A stretch of DNA of 64,000 nucleotides from Arcuatula senhousia (Eukaryota; Mollusca; Bivalvia; Mytilida; Mytilidae), in assembly GCA_963971305.1 (NCBI GenBank), contig OZ020308.1, positions 19,377,092 to 19,441,091 of the forward strand, in the 5' to 3' direction. The notes under the pieces were generated by a model, which was given only the letters and a program-made list of their open reading frames with translations, did no database searches and had not been told where the DNA came from. Both the position numbers and the translations under genes were made by a program. Below are positions 9,490-22,082 of this stretch, piece after piece; position 1 is the first letter of the stretch; every line of letters starts with the position of its first letter.

Positions 9490-11150
9490 GAACATTATTT
9501 AAAACATTTGATCATGGTGATAATGGCACAAATAACATAACCTAACACAATACACCTTGCGACTTTAAAAGCTGGAAACAACAATAATAAATTGATGATT
9601 TTGAAGCTGCAGCTTGTATGATATTCATGTTCCAGGCATGCTAACTGTTGATACCAGACATTAATGGTCCATAAAAATTTGGATGGTGATGCTGTTAAAA
9701 TGATAAATACAATTTTACGAACAGCGTCGTTATCTTAAACATATATAAAATATTAAAGAAAAAACTTTCCCAAACAGTTTAAAAACAGATATATCATCCG
9801 GTCATTATAATAATTGCTGCAGAAATGACAGCTATGCATAAACTTTATTTATATATACGTTTATTAACTTATACTTATCTACTGGGTATGAGGGAATTAT
9901 ATAGATAATTTTCCCCGAGGTGCAACAGTAGTTGTAGACGAAGAATCCTGAGAACCCAAAGTGGTTTGTTATACCAAATAAAACAGCAGACAAAACGTTT
10001 AGAATTGTAGCTATATAAACAAAAAACGCTACAATGTACAAAACCTTTAAAAGTTCCATATATCATGGAACCAATTTCGAAAGTACTAGACTAAGTGTTG
10101 CACGGAAAACTCATGCAAATACACTTTTTGTGTGACGTACATGTAGCATGAGTAAATATATAAATCAAATCAATGAAAACGATTGTCTGAAGGCGGGGAT
10201 TAATGACTTCAGAGGGCAAATAGTTGTTGCGAGGAGTAATACCTGGAAACTATTGACCGGTCAATAATTCATCGCTATCAAATAGGAACAATATTGAATA
10301 GTTTATGCATTTATTAAAGAAAAACATTACTTATGTATATTAATACATTCTCACATATATGTACTTAGATACTTCTTTTGACAAAACTTATGGAAATTCT
10401 ATGTATTTTTAAGCCTTATACCTCTTTAATAAAAAGTTATTTATAAATCAAGACATATTCCTATCAATACAACAAGAGGCAGATATTTACTACCTATGCT
10501 AAAACCTCACAGCAAAATTAATGCATATAATAAAGTAAAACCATCAACTGTGGTGGATACTCGTACATGTACATTCACAAAATAATACTCAGAAGTACTG
10601 AACTAATAAACATGATTTATCGTAATTATGCATTTCTCTTAATACCAAGGAACAAAATAGTACCAGGTAGTAGTTTATAGACATGTAGATAAATCCCTGT
10701 TTTATTTAACAGCATGTTGTCCATTGGCGAACTGATTAGTATTGGTATAATATCACACATTTGATATGCAAACATATTTGTCATCGAAATATATCAATAA
10801 AAGAAATGTGCGTTGTTTGAGCTCAAAAAAGCATACTCGATAGCGTTGAGTGTGATTTGCTCATTGGTGTAATGGTCTAAATATCCTTTCCTTGCTTTGT
10901 TCAGAATACACAATAAGTGACTCCAAACAAAAGGTAAATCAGAATAAAAAAAATGATACACCTTTTACCACCTATGGGAGTGACCCCCCATTTACGGTTT
11001 TCTTATGTATGTAAATTCTTTTTTAGAAATGCAAACATGAAGAAACAAATTGTTTAAAAAACGAAGGAATGCACTACACAAAATCACACAGTAAATACTT
11101 AAATGAAAAAAAAGAAAAAGGAAAGTGCTTTTAAAACAGATCTTCAATGT
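9490..11150. other. Duplicated non-coding block (matches 25060-26830)
   Basis: I see no gene. The block is conserved in order with unit B, with many small indels. Short frames such as those near 9832-10066 are not preserved between the two copies. Confidence 0.5.
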
Positions 11151-11154
11151 GGAT

Positions 11155-11450
11155 CTAATGTTCACATGTCACTGCAAGTAAAGGACGACACTTATCACCT
11201 GTTTCATCGAATTGCTTTGATGTATGTCGATAACGCTTCCATTCGATACCAGACAACCACATACTCATTTGAGTAATTGTAACAATACAAAGAAAAAATA
11301 GAAGATAATGAGCTGTTGAATAAGTGTACGTGACACAGACCACAATATAAAAGACAATTTTAAAAATCATGAATCCTTCAATGAGACAAGTGGTCGCTGC
11401 TCGTCGTTTTGCAATTGACCTTAGATTAAAATCCAATGTGTATGATTCAA
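11155..11450 (-). repeat. P3 interspersed repeat
   Basis: Minus-orientation copy with the TGTACGTGACAC and GACAAGTGGTCGCTG motifs. It aligns with 26985-27180. Confidence 0.55.
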
Positions 11451-11667
11451 AACCAATCCTAAAATTCCAAAGTAGGACCGCTTCTAAGAAATACCGACAG
11501 GGCTTTTAAAGTTAATCGTTAGATGAATGTATGATGATGGGAAAGTCCCGTTTTTGTTAATTACAAACTGGAACCGGTAAGTGACTAGTGATCAATAGGT
11601 AGGCTGAAGTTGCTCTTTTAAATACGGCAGTGGCTTAAAACATGTAAAATGAAAAGTGAATTTATGA

Positions 11668-12368
11668 GAGAAGCAAAGGTGTACCAAAGGGGTAATCAGT
11701 ATCATAAAACCGTGAAGACAAAGACAAAACCGACAGACAAAAAATCATCACAACAAAACAAACCACATTACAACATAAAACACACACACATAACAACAAA
11801 ACCGCATTCAGCAACGCGAACTCAAGTCGAAACGAGAGTGAACTCAGGTGCTCCGGAAGAGTAAGCAGTTCCTGCTTGCTATAGCACACCCGTCACGTTG
11901 CCAAAGATCGATTGAGTGTTGGTCAAATCCGGAAAGGATGACATTACAAAACTCTATGTCAAACCAACATCTGTGCTCATCTGAGAGATAGAAATCCCGT
12001 ATTTGCATACAAGCACATGATGTCGTCCGTAAAATTTCTTGAGTGATGACAACAAACTTGGAGCAACGTACCCCTGTGTTAACAATTTGCTTGTCAGCCG
12101 TGTAGCTCTATCAAGGAAGTCGTTATACTCCACACATGCTCTGGAATAACGAATCAATTGTGATACGTAAACTCCATATGCTGGAGCGGACGGAATGTTG
12201 CTACACAGAAATGGAAAGTTAACTATTGGAAAGTTGAAGTCATCACGTTTGTCATAGAGCCTTGTAGAAAGCCTTCCTTGTGTGTCAATTTCGAGAAATA
12301 GATCCAAATATGAAGAAGACCTCCTAGAATCTGTAGTGTCCTTTACCTCAAGTTCCTTCGGATATATG
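11668..12368 (-). mobile_element. 5'-truncated Penelope-like retrocopy, private to unit A
   Basis: Unit B goes straight from GAATTTTTGAGAC to TTTTTAATTAA (about 31455-31475). On the minus strand, the insert starts in the end of a reverse-transcriptase frame (12307-11954) and ends in the P2 tail. This links the orphan P2 tails in the window to a protein-coding parent element. Confidence 0.6.
11954..12307 (-). pseudogene. Reverse-transcriptase C-terminal fragment (Penelope-like)
   Basis: About 117 residues remain. Visible motifs are FLEIDTQGRLSTRLYDKRDD, FNFPIVNFPFL, NIPSAPAYGVYVSQLIRYSR, a TRLTSKLLTQGY block and KFYGRHHVLV. The order (FLD-like start, YxKRDDF, IP-x-YGVY-SQ, LL-x-QGY) corresponds to the thumb region of Penelope-like or related RTs. 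The catalytic palm is absent, so this is a dead 5'-truncated copy. The same block is decayed at 7101-7310, about 18690-18960 and 38542-38742. Another RT clade with a similar end is possible. Confidence 0.55.
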
Positions 12369-12514
12369 ACTTTTTAATTCATTCATACGCCATAACTGTA
12401 AAGATAAGAGATGTATATATAAACAGATGAATGTTCAGAACTGGAAACCATACTTAAAGTCTCGGGATGCTGTTATCATGGATCACTTGTATCTTTGTGA
12501 TTTTAAGTCTTGTG

Positions 12515-12790
12515 AGCAAAGGTAATAACAAAATTACCGAGCTTGGAGGATCAATCTCAAATGTCCAAGAAAAAAAATAAGCAAGGAAAACATAACGAAA
12601 AAATTGAAGACCGCAATGGTTCTGACTAGGTACAAGCATTTCAAAAGAAATGATGGATAAAACCAGATTTTATAGCGCGCCGAACCTTCCCCTTCCATTG
12701 CGATCTTTGGGTCTGGTGGTTTCACAAAACACAACATGGTTCTGAAGACGTAATAGGGATATTAAAGTGTTCATCTCAGTACAACAACCA
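12515..12790 (-). repeat. P1 tail repeat
   Basis: A full-looking P1 tail, with GGTAATAACAAAATTACCGA at its + strand start and a CATCTCAGTACAACAACCAG motif at its far end. It aligns with 31605-31880. Confidence 0.6.
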
Positions 12791-12799
12791 GCCAAACAC

Positions 12800-14045
12800 T
12801 AATTAATACATTTCGTCTTACATAACATTAGCTAGTGGTTGTATGTTTATACTCACCATAATATTTTAATAAATCTTTAATTATTTTTAAAACAAGATTT
12901 AAAAAAAATGTTTGCTTTAGTATAGGTAGATTACTCGTGTACACATGTAATTCCTCCCTGACTCCGGTTATTCAGATGCCTGTCCGTTATCAAAGCTGTT
13001 CTAGAGGCAAATCATGAAAGACATCATCTTGAAAGGAGATAAAACAAAATTGGGTGTCTCTAGAGTTCACTTCAGTTAAACTGCTTATTAAGTTGTAATA
13101 ATCACATTCAATAATACTAGTATCATGTATATTTTTTTGTATTTTTGGCGCCATATAATGATAAAAGATAAGTCGACGAATCATATTGTTAAATAAATTA
13201 CAGTTGATATGCATTTTGCAAAAAAACGCATAGTTATCCGTAGTTATCAATGCGTGACAGGAAACTACAAAATATACTAATAATAAAATTAAATACAATT
13301 GAATAAAATTGACTTCATTTATAACAGTAAAATTGTAAAATAATGACGATAATATATTTTTTATCACTGTCGAATTTTATATATATCTCACGATCGCTAT
13401 GGTCTTATTAAGGAGGCAAAATCCACACAATAGGTAAGTAAAACATTTCCTTTGTCTCTTTCTAAACAGTATATGACTACAGTGATTTTAATATTCTAAC
13501 AATAACTTTTAATCTAGATAAAATTTTGTGAACATATACTTTTTACATTGGTACGATACTTTTTGTGGATTTAAGAAACAAAAAACCAAAAACATGAAGG
13601 AAATAGTACGGCCAAAGGCCATTGAGCCACCTGTTTTGTGAGAAATAAAGTTGCGTTAATCCATTAAAATCTATACTTGTAACCGCACGCAATCAATATC
13701 CACAATCTACCCTGTTTTTAATGTTTATATACCCTTAATTAAATTAGGTTTAAACCAACAAACCGAGAAAACTGTTAATGTTAAATGCTGCCATTGTTTT
13801 TTTAAAGACCTCCGCCAACATGATCTAAAATCTTTTAAAATGATCTAGATGTTTTAAGGGAATTTAGAAATTGAGCACAAACATTCTTTGACAAACAAGC
13901 AGAGACACTAAAAAATAAAAAATGCCCCAAACATTGTACAATATTATCTAATTTGACAGTAATAGACGATAAAGAGATATGGAATAAGTGTACGCGACAC
14001 AACCGACAATAAAGAAACGTCAATTTAAAAATCACAATGGGAAGC
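12800..14045. other. Non-coding upstream region of copy 2 (matches 31890-33125)
   Basis: This is AT-rich and aligns with unit B with many small indels. No conserved frame was found. An untranslated first exon for copy 2 could lie here. Confidence 0.35.
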
Positions 14046-14049
14046 CGCC

Positions 14050-14345
14050 CACTGTCTTCAACATGACCAGAGAGAGGTCACTGCTCGCTGTCTTTCATTG
14101 GCCCAAGACTAAAAATACAATACATAAGATTCAAACAAATCGCTAGATTAGCAACGAAAGACCCATTTCTGGACAAAGAACAAAAAAACAGATAGTTGAC
14201 AGGGATATACAAAAGTTTTGACAAGGATTCCTGGCTTAGGACAAGCACATATAAAATGTGGCGGGGTTCAACTAGGTTTTTGGGCCCAACCTTCCCCCTA
14301 TTGTTAATCTTGTACAAAGCACAAAAACAACACACTTTAAAAATC
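14050..14345 (-). repeat. P3 interspersed repeat
   Basis: Minus copy with the GGCCCAA, ACAGCGAGCAGTGACC and AGTGTGTTG landmarks. It aligns with 33130-33430. Confidence 0.55.
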
Positions 14346-14802
14346 AAATCGATAAAAGTAAGTCTACATATTTAGTTTGTTTGGGCAGTATTTTTATCAA
14401 TGCCAAATGATATGCAAAAGTTATTAATAAATCAGTTTGTTTATTTATTTGACCTTCTAAATAGCATAAGAAATCTTCTGTATAACAGATTTGTATCTTT
14501 CATTAATAGACAGGGCAAAATGGTCTTAATACATATTTACAGTTATGTACCTTGCCCTTTCTCATTTTGTTGGGCAGTCGTGTATGGTCATTCGACTTTC
14601 TTTTCCATATGATAATTAAACCCGACCATGCAAACTACACAATGGACGACAAGCATACCAATAGACCACTAGATAGGAGAAACTTTGCGAAAACAAAATC
14701 GAGTTAAGTATCTGTTTTTGTTTTTGTTTTGCATAATGTTATTTATCATGTTTATAGTTGTTGATCCAAAGTGTTATTTAATGTTTCCCTTTTTAAGAAA
14801 AG

Positions 14803-15806
14803 ATGGCAATAAATCTATTTTTATTTGTCGCACTTGGGCTGATTGGAGCTTCTCTCGAGCTATCACGTAAGTGGATAAATTAACATACAACAATGATGTG
14901 TCAAATGTTACTCACAATTTTCGAACTTTCCAAAGCATAACCATAGAACGAGTCAGGCAACATTCTTTTATTACTTACATGTACAAATGACAGATGGACC
15001 TATGGAGCTGTGGTGTGTCATAAGTATCAAAGCAAAGTTCATTCAAGTACGTAATGAATTAAACGCATTGACTGATAAACTTTCAAAGTTTTTTTGTCTC
15101 ATAAACACAATTACACAAAAGCCCAACTGTAAGATAAATTACAATAGATCGCACAGGAAATTATGACCTTCGATCTTATAAACGACTATAAAAAACAAGA
15201 AAAAAAACCATCCATATCTATTTCTAAATGGTGTATTTTATGATAAAATCTATTTTAAAGATCAAAGACTCATTCCTTCAGTTTTACTACTTTATTTTAA
15301 TAACTTAATTTCATGTTTTAGCACCTGGACCTGTACGTCCTAGATTATGTCTTTGTCCGGCTCCAGGAATGCCCGGATACGATACAGCAATTCCCATAGA
15401 AGGTCCACCTCCAGTGGAAGTTGTTGTCCTGCCGTCAATTCCTGGAGACAGATGGACAAAAGATTTTCATCCTCCTGGATGGGGAGAGCTGCCTGGATCT
15501 GATCCGCCTGGATGGCAATCATCTGATCCAAAGGGCGAACTGCCTGGATTGCAATCATTTGATCCAAATGGAGATCTGCCAGGATGGCAATCATTTGATC
15601 CAAACGGAGATCTGCCTGGGCGGCAACCACTTGATCAAAATGGAGATCTGCCCGGGTGGCAATCATTTGATCCAAATGGAGATCTGCCTGGGCGGCAACC
15701 ACTTAATCAAAATGGAGTATATCAGTCTGGATGGCGGCGACAATTGAATTCAAATAAAGATAACCTTTCTATATGGCAACCATCGAATTCAAAAGAAGAA
15801 AAATAG
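14803..15806 (+). CDS. Secreted Pro-rich 12-aa-repeat protein, copy 2 (182 aa)
   Basis: Exon 1 (14803-14866) encodes MAINLFLFVALGLIGASLEL, a textbook signal peptide. The donor is CAC|GTAAGT; intron 14867-15321 (455 bp) ends ATGTTTTAG; exon 2 (15322-15806) continues in phase 1. The mature part starts Pro-rich, with a Cys-x-Cys core (RLCLCPAPGMPGYDTA), then EGPPPVEVV, SIPGDRWT and FHPPGW. About six 12-residue units of the type LPGWQSFDPNGD or LPGRQPLDQNGD follow, then a polar tail rich in N, S and K. There is no membrane anchor. The ATG is preceded by a splice-acceptor-like tract shared by all copies, implying a 5' UTR exon. Only two Cys remain, so an intra- or intermolecular disulfide is possible. 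A role in mucus, byssus, shell matrix or defence is speculation; I do not recognise the family. Confidence 0.8.
15487..15720 (+). repeat. 36-bp coding minisatellite in copy 2
   Basis: About six in-frame 36-bp units encode 12-residue repeats with alternating GWQSFDPN and GRQPLDQN types. Copy 3 carries three fewer units, and exon 2 is 108 bp shorter there (377 against 485), exactly three units. Confidence 0.85.
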
Positions 15807-16692
15807 GATGACAAAAAAAATGCATATATTTTTGCTAACTGAATCCTACATAAGAGGCAAATACATTTGATTTTTCTATACAAAATGAGATAAGTTTAAA
15901 AAGTTTAAGAAGTGTATTAATATGTTTTAAAATTATTATAGCCAGAATTATCAAGCCACAAAACTTAAACCATCTGGGATTAAACTATCTGTAGCACTGA
16001 TTTTTGTTTCTATCAATATATTTAACTGATAATTCAATAGGTATAGTAAAAAATAAAAACAAAAGGAGAAAACAGGTCTCTGAGAAGAAAAAAGGTACAA
16101 ATGGGGCATTTGATATTGATATATCAAAAAGTCAAAAATTAGAAAAGGCAAAGACAAATCGGCCAACACAAACTAGAGTACTAGAAGAAACAGACAACAT
16201 CAAGCTTGTTTCCCAATACAGGATGAATAGAAATAATAATTTAGGACAGCACAAAAATACGCACCCGACCAGCCAAATATATTAATCAGCAATGCTAAGT
16301 CAAGTCGTAAGAAATAAATCCTCCGTTCGACATAACTCCCTCTGACCTTATAGTCTGTTTATTCTAAACTTTTCAGCATTTATTTGTTGGTCGCACTACT
16401 CTAAGCTAGTAATTTATAACCAATTGTTGATTTTAATGCAGAGAGTTATACAATTTATGTTGCAGGCACAGTATGTGCCAGTATTTTTTTCTAAAACATA
16501 AAACAACGTGTTGATGATATTGTAGTTTGGATGACCGAGCGAAAATGCACAAGAAAAAGTATTGTAAAACATTACATGATTCGCTCCATTCGAGCTTCAC
16601 GTAAAAATGTAAAGTTTTGAAATCGGGTTCGATATTTAATCAACTACTAGTTCTTCAAATGAATTTGGTGATACATCTGGCCAATTAAAAAT

Positions 16693-17353
16693 AACATGTT
16701 AAAGATATAGAACCTGTCATTTTGGCATTTTTTTTTAATAATGAAATTCACACTATTTGAAGAATACATTGTAAAACCTTTTAAGAAACTGTTAAATTTT
16801 TCAAAAACCTACCAGAAAGTATTCTTTTCGACGGAATACTGAAGAAAAAAACGCAGTGTAAAAAAAGAGGACAATCTAATTATAGAATGTGCCCACTTGC
16901 GGGTACCGGTAAACTGAGAAACAAAAAGTAACCAAACGAAACGGAGCGGAACAAAAACGATATCGGTAAAGAAGGAAACGTAAACAGTAAAATAAGCAAC
17001 CGAAATCTGTAAAGAAAGGAAACGAAATCGAGCGAAACTGGTTAAAAAAAGAAAACTAAATCGATTTTAGCCGACACCAGTCGTTTTTCTTAAATTTCCG
17101 ATTTCGTTTTCTCTTCGCCTCGTTTGGTTACATTTCGTTTCTCAGTTTAACAGTACCCAGTTTACCAAAAGTGAATATTTATGCTGGACAATACTTAAAC
17201 AACGCGAATAATTAAAATAAGATTATTTTATAGAAAACTGCAAAACATTGAGTTTTTATGTTGGTAAAAGTAAGTTTTAGATAGTATTTTTTAAATTTAT
17301 GTACTTCTTATTCAATGTAAAAAATTGCGAAATTGATAGGTTCTATGTCTTTA
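16693..17353. mobile_element. Palindrome-centred MITE
   Basis: The outer inverted repeats are ATAGAACCTGTCATTTT-like and GATAGGTTCTATGTC. The inner palindrome begins GGTAAACTGAGAAAC (about 16908) and is mirrored by GTTTCTCAGTTTAACAG (about 17135). Same family as 8463-9105 in the opposite orientation; the unit B orthologue is 35645-36303. Confidence 0.7.
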
Positions 17354-18475
17354 AAGATTCAAAGGTTGTACCCATTACTTCATGAAATTGAAACAACTTT
17401 ATTAACCATGTAATTTATAATGATGCTAAAAGTGATATTTCATAAATCGGTTGTTTTATTGATTAAAACAAGAACCACTAATAAAAAAGCATGTCAACGA
17501 TTAATATTGGAATAAATTAAGACCAAACGAGTAATTTTCTGATGTAGTAGGTCCTAAAGGGTGCCATTGTATGAAAATAAAAACTACAACAAATCTAATT
17601 AGAGGCAATACATATTGTTACGTCTGACGCACGTTTTATATATTTAAAACAAATCGGAGGCGTTCTATCCAAAATGATGAAAATTCCAAACACGTTATGA
17701 ATTCGAAGAGTATAGAAAAATAACGCCAAATAATTCAGACATGGGACCAAAATAAGAACTAAAATCTACCTCTACCTGAAATAGGAAAACCGTTTTACAA
17801 AATTGTTAAGTGTTTGTAACCCAAAACGTGCTGATACCGGAACAGGCTAACCTCGGTGAATTTAAAGGTCCACAAGCAGTGTCGACCACAAGCAGCTTCA
17901 ACCATCACATAGTGTTAGAAATAAGAATTAAAACGTTTTTTTTATAAATATAAAATAACTAACTTTTAAATAATAAACATTTAACTTTTGTTTTTCTTGT
18001 GTTGTTTTTGTTTTTGTACTTATACAAGCAATAAGATTGTCTTACAATGCAATATGGTGGTTTTGCGCCAAAACCTGGTTAAGCCGGCCTTTGCTTTTCA
18101 AAGACACAATCAGCTAAGTCTTGATTATTTTGATATATATTTTAACCTTTTTCATGCGTAGTTGACGTTTACCCGTTCCATTTGATATAAAGAAGAGGGC
18201 ATTCGAATAACAAAGATAACAGTTTTTTGTTTTGTAATAAAGAACCAAAATACCTAAGCAGTTTAAAACGGTTTATTTTGTTAAGCTGTATATGCATATT
18301 CTAATATAAATAGTAACCTTTCAGTATTTGAATCAAAACATTGGAAGTTCTTCCAATAATAGAGGAAAAGTACTCAAACTAAAAGAAGTTTTAACGGGAA
18401 ATCGAATCCAGCAGAGAGGATATTTATTTGCGTTTCAAAAACTTAGTGTTAACACAATTTTGAAATTATACAATC
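17354..18475. other. Non-coding, near-identical to 36304-37455
   Basis: No gene was found. Unit B has about 30 extra bases here (near 36372-36402) flanked by an ATGA microhomology; otherwise differences are very rare. Confidence 0.5.
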
Positions 18476-18479
18476 GAAG

Positions 18480-18960
18480 AAGCAAAGATGTACAAATGAA
18501 GTATTCGAATGTCAAAAGTCCGAAAAGCAAATGCAGTACCAGTAAACTAGAACAACACGAAAAATCACAAAATATTAAAACACAAATTAAAACAACTGAA
18601 AAGCAATCAACAACGCAAACTTTAGTCGTAACGAGAGTGAACTCAGTTGCTCCTGAAGAGCAATCAGTTCCTGCTTTCTATACACGTAACACCTATTAGG
18701 AATATCGAATAAATTGTGACATGTTAACTCAATAAGCTGGAGCGGACGGATTATTGCTACACAAGAAGAGAGAGTTGACGATTGAAAATTAAGTTGATGT
18801 CATCATATTTTCACAGAGCGTTGTTCAAAGACTTCCTTGAGACTGCTTTGATATTCAGGTCTACATGTGGAGCAGACTTCTAATAGCTAGAATCCGTTGT
18901 GTCCTTTATCTCAAGTTCCTGAGAATATACAAACTGGGACAAAATAAACGAAACCGCGAA
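18480..18960 (+). repeat. Decayed P2 copy with RT relic
   Basis: The P2 tail (18480-18690) is followed by a rearranged relic of the YDKRDDFNF reverse-transcriptase end. It aligns with 37462-37945 almost base for base. Confidence 0.5.
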
Positions 18961-19164
18961 TCGTTTAGTGAAATCATTATCAATATAACCACGAAAAGAA
19001 AAGTAAAGTTCAAAGATAGAGCTATTCCCCCACCATTGGAAATACCTCGCAAATATTCAAAAGTCCGGTTTCGGTGAAATTAGGTATATCAGATTAGGGA
19101 ACACTGGGTGTGGTTTTCGGAATTTTTGTCCATCTTCCTGTTTGAAATGGTTGTCGTTACTGAA

Positions 19165-19640
19165 TAAAGGTAATAACAAAACCACCGAACTTGAATGATC
19201 AATCTCATAGTCCAGAGAAAATGACAAAAACGAGTCAGTCATACCTGAGAATTGGTGGATCGCAATGGTTCTGATTTGGTACAGGCATTTCAAACGAAAT
19301 GATGGGTTAAACCAGGTTTTATGGCGCCAAACCTCCCTCCTCCATTGCGATCTTAGGATCCGGTAATGACCATAAAACACAACATAGTTGTGAGACACAA
19401 TAGGGATATTGAGTTGATCATCTCAGTATAACAGACTAGTCAAACACTAATTAAAACAATTAACCACCTTATCTTTTAACTCAATTTCTACTAGTGGCTG
19501 ATAACGAAGAAAGAATTTTTTAGGAATCGTATGCAATGTATTTTCTTTTAGCCCTGCTCCAAAAGTCGGTCACAAAGAAATCGATGTCTGATAAAAAAAA
19601 ATCTGTGAAATGAGTGCAAGCTCTGGCATATCGAATAACC
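19165..19640 (-). repeat. P1 retroelement 3' fragment at the duplication edge
   Basis: A well-preserved P1 tail plus the beginning of the RT-end relic. It aligns with 38140-38605, and the segmental duplication ends inside it. Confidence 0.6.
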
Positions 19641-20430
19641 GCTTGCTATGGTGTTTTTGCATAACATATTAATATTAGAAAGCTACAAATGGACCATTAC
19701 ATTGGTATTGTGTGTATAAGCAAATTCACAATTGGTTGCAGCACTAAAATGGACTGTAATAGACCAGGTAAAGCATTCAAAATCTTATTATATGCCTTTA
19801 AAGGGTGCAGGACATAGTAATTCAAAGTGACGTAATTGGACCAAAGCAATGTCATTTCCATGCTCTGAATAAAATCTGGCTATCACTTGCACTATGGACA
19901 TTTATATATCAATAAAAAGATAAATCTACACTCTTATTGATGGTCTCTATTTTATGAATCAATAAAAGTCAGTTTAGTCCAATAAAAGTGCCAAAAACAG
20001 ACCTAAAAGGGGGTGTTTTAGTGAAAAATTAAGGGGGGTCATCACATTTTCTAGACTTGATTTCAGTAACTTCTACAATAATGAAAATACCTGAACCAGA
20101 AATATCTGAAAGGCCATGTTTCCTTTTGCAAACTGTGAAAATATTGGGGTACGTTTACCTGCTTTTTTTAGAAATATCTCTGTTTACATAAAAAGTGGCG
20201 ATTTGTCACATTCAAAAATGGAGGGTTTTATAGTTATCCCCCTTTGTACTAATATTATCCAAAAAATATTTTATTTTACAAAAGCAGACCTGATATGATG
20301 TTTTTCATGTAAACAATCACAAAAGTACAAAATAAATGGTCATTCTAACTTCCGGTACAAAAATAGACAGGATTCCCTTCACTCATTGGTCAATATATTG
20401 GGCTACCACCACAAGTCTTTTCTACGAAAC
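19641..20430. other. Spacer between duplication units
   Basis: No gene or clear repeat is seen. The stretch is AT-rich with short runs of G (about 20005-20035). Confidence 0.3.
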
Positions 20431-20910
20431 TGTGTCTGGCATCGTTTGATAAAGGGCTTTGATATTTGGCATATGGATGTTTTGCCATGAGACGATGTGT
20501 TGCGTAACAGAATGACCTTCATATGACATTGACCTTTGACCTCAAGATCAAATTAATGCTATTTTACACGTAAAACATGTCTGGGTCATATATATTTTTA
20601 TCCTTTAAAGGGCTTTGATTTTTGACATGATAATGTGTCATCATGGGAACAATGTGTCGCCAACCTTAATGACCTTAACCTGTGACTTCAAGGTCAAATA
20701 AATGCTAATTTGGCATGCAAAGCCTTCCAGGCCATAACTTTTTTATCCTTTGACATAAGGCTTTAGAATGTAGAGGTATCATCATTAAACCATTTTGTTG
20801 TACAATGTATGTCAATGTGACTTTGACCTTTTGACCTTAAGGTTGAAATTGTGTTATTTAAGGAAGGAGAGACATCAGTTTTAGTGCGCTAAAACAATTT
20901 TTCCTAGTTG
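20430..20910 (+). mobile_element. 5'-truncated Helentron-associated element with AGGTCA-type core
   Basis: It contains two to three diverged units of the same core as 40586-41764. It ends with the subterminal GGAAGGAGAGACATC motif, the hairpin GTTTTAG-TGCG-CTAAAAC and a CCTAG terminus. The 5' end is missing. Confidence 0.6.
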
Positions 20911-20914
20911 ATTA

Positions 20915-21262
20915 TCAAAAGGGGGAAGGTTGGCGCCAAAAAAACAAGTTTAACATCGCCACATTTTAAATGTGCCCATCCTAAGTCAGGAATCTTTATC
21001 AAAGCTTATGTTTTTATATCGTCGAATTTATGTTAATTGTCAAGAAGAGAGTCTATTATTGCACTTTATGATTGGGCTTGAATCATATGTAGTTTGTTTT
21101 CAATCCAGGGCAAATTGAAAAACAGCAAACAGCGACCACTGGTCACATTTAAGGCTGCTGGCCTTTTTCCATTGTGGATTTTTTAAAATTGTCGTTTATA
21201 TTGTAAGTTGTGTCGTAAACACTTATTCCACATCTCATTATCTTCTATTTCAAACTCTTAAG
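20915..21262 (+). repeat. P3 interspersed repeat
   Basis: Counterpart of 6030-6372. It directly abuts the truncated Helentron-like element. Confidence 0.6.
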
Positions 21263-21548
21263 GTCTGCTTTATTGCCTGGTCCATGGTCTTCATCCCTTG
21301 ATCACTCTGCTACTTAGAATTATCATTAAACAACCCTTAAGATAACTTTAGCCTAGAGCACATATGGTTAACCGTGTTGTGACAAAAAATTTATCTTAAT
21401 CCAGAACAACAGATCAGATTGTTATGTGTCATATATATGATTTGATTTGCTTAAAATTATCTATTTGTTCAATAATTATTTATTCATTTATTATTGAAAA
21501 CTAGCAACAAATAAATTCTGTAATAGTTATACCATGAGGTAAAGGTGT

Positions 21549-21612
21549 TTATGGATAAGAAACCCCGAGGACCGGAGGTCCGAGTCTGTTTCTTATCCAG
21601 AAACACCGTATA
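21549..21612. repeat. Terminal hairpin of E1
   Basis: The arms GGTGTTTATGGATAAGAAAC and GTTTCTTATCCAGAAACACC pair almost perfectly; the loop contains its own palindrome, GGACCGGAGGTCC. Confidence 0.8.
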
Positions 21613-22082
21613 CCGAATAGTATAACTAACTTACACCCCAGTAAACTTAGAACAAAACTACATTAAAAAAAATTTGATAGAAAGCACTAAAAAGTGGCTT
21701 TAATTATAAAACTGAGTTATTAAACATTTTTCTGATTTTTTTGTTCCCCAAACAGGAGCCTCTTTAATTCAAGATATTAAGCAACTGAGATGATTTTAGG
21801 ATTAAAACAGATTAATCAACTTGTTAAACAGATTAATTACTTTACAAATAATTGATGATTTTGTATCATGCTAATTGAAACAGTGAACACTTCTAAACTG
21901 AATATCTTTAAGATTCATTCAGTTTTTATATGACCACCAGGGAAGACGGATGTGGTTTGGCTGCTGTCCCTTTGAATATCATTAATTTCTGAGAGCAGGT
22001 AATTTAAGTTAAGGAAATTGCGTATTTGAAGAAAATTTATTTCATTTTAATTTTTTATTTTGTATTTTGATACATGTGCAGT

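Larger units (their letters stand above)
6015..19640. repeat. Large segmental duplication, unit A
   Basis: Landmarks occur in the same order and orientation in unit B (20915-38605): a P3 repeat, the 9.5-11.5 kb non-coding block, the secreted-protein gene, the palindromic MITE at 16.7 kb and a P1 end. Homology stops at about 19640, where unit A continues differently from unit B. Unit A alone holds the insertions at 6379-6583, 6755-7335, 8456-9480 and 11668-12368. Confidence 0.85.

Noticed and set aside
11155..11436. 93-aa minus ORF and similar frames at 6009-6437
   Set aside because: They lie inside P3 repeats, and other copies are broken in different places.
15340..15747. Antisense and alternate-frame ORFs across exon 2 of copy 2
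   Set aside because: The 36-bp repeats keep several frames open. Only the frame continuous with the signal-peptide exon and ending in the shared TAG is conserved in all three paralogues.
18328..18699. 123-aa ORF, nearly identical at 37310-37681
   Set aside because: The second half is antisense P2 repeat. It is conserved only because this part of the duplication is almost identical at all positions.
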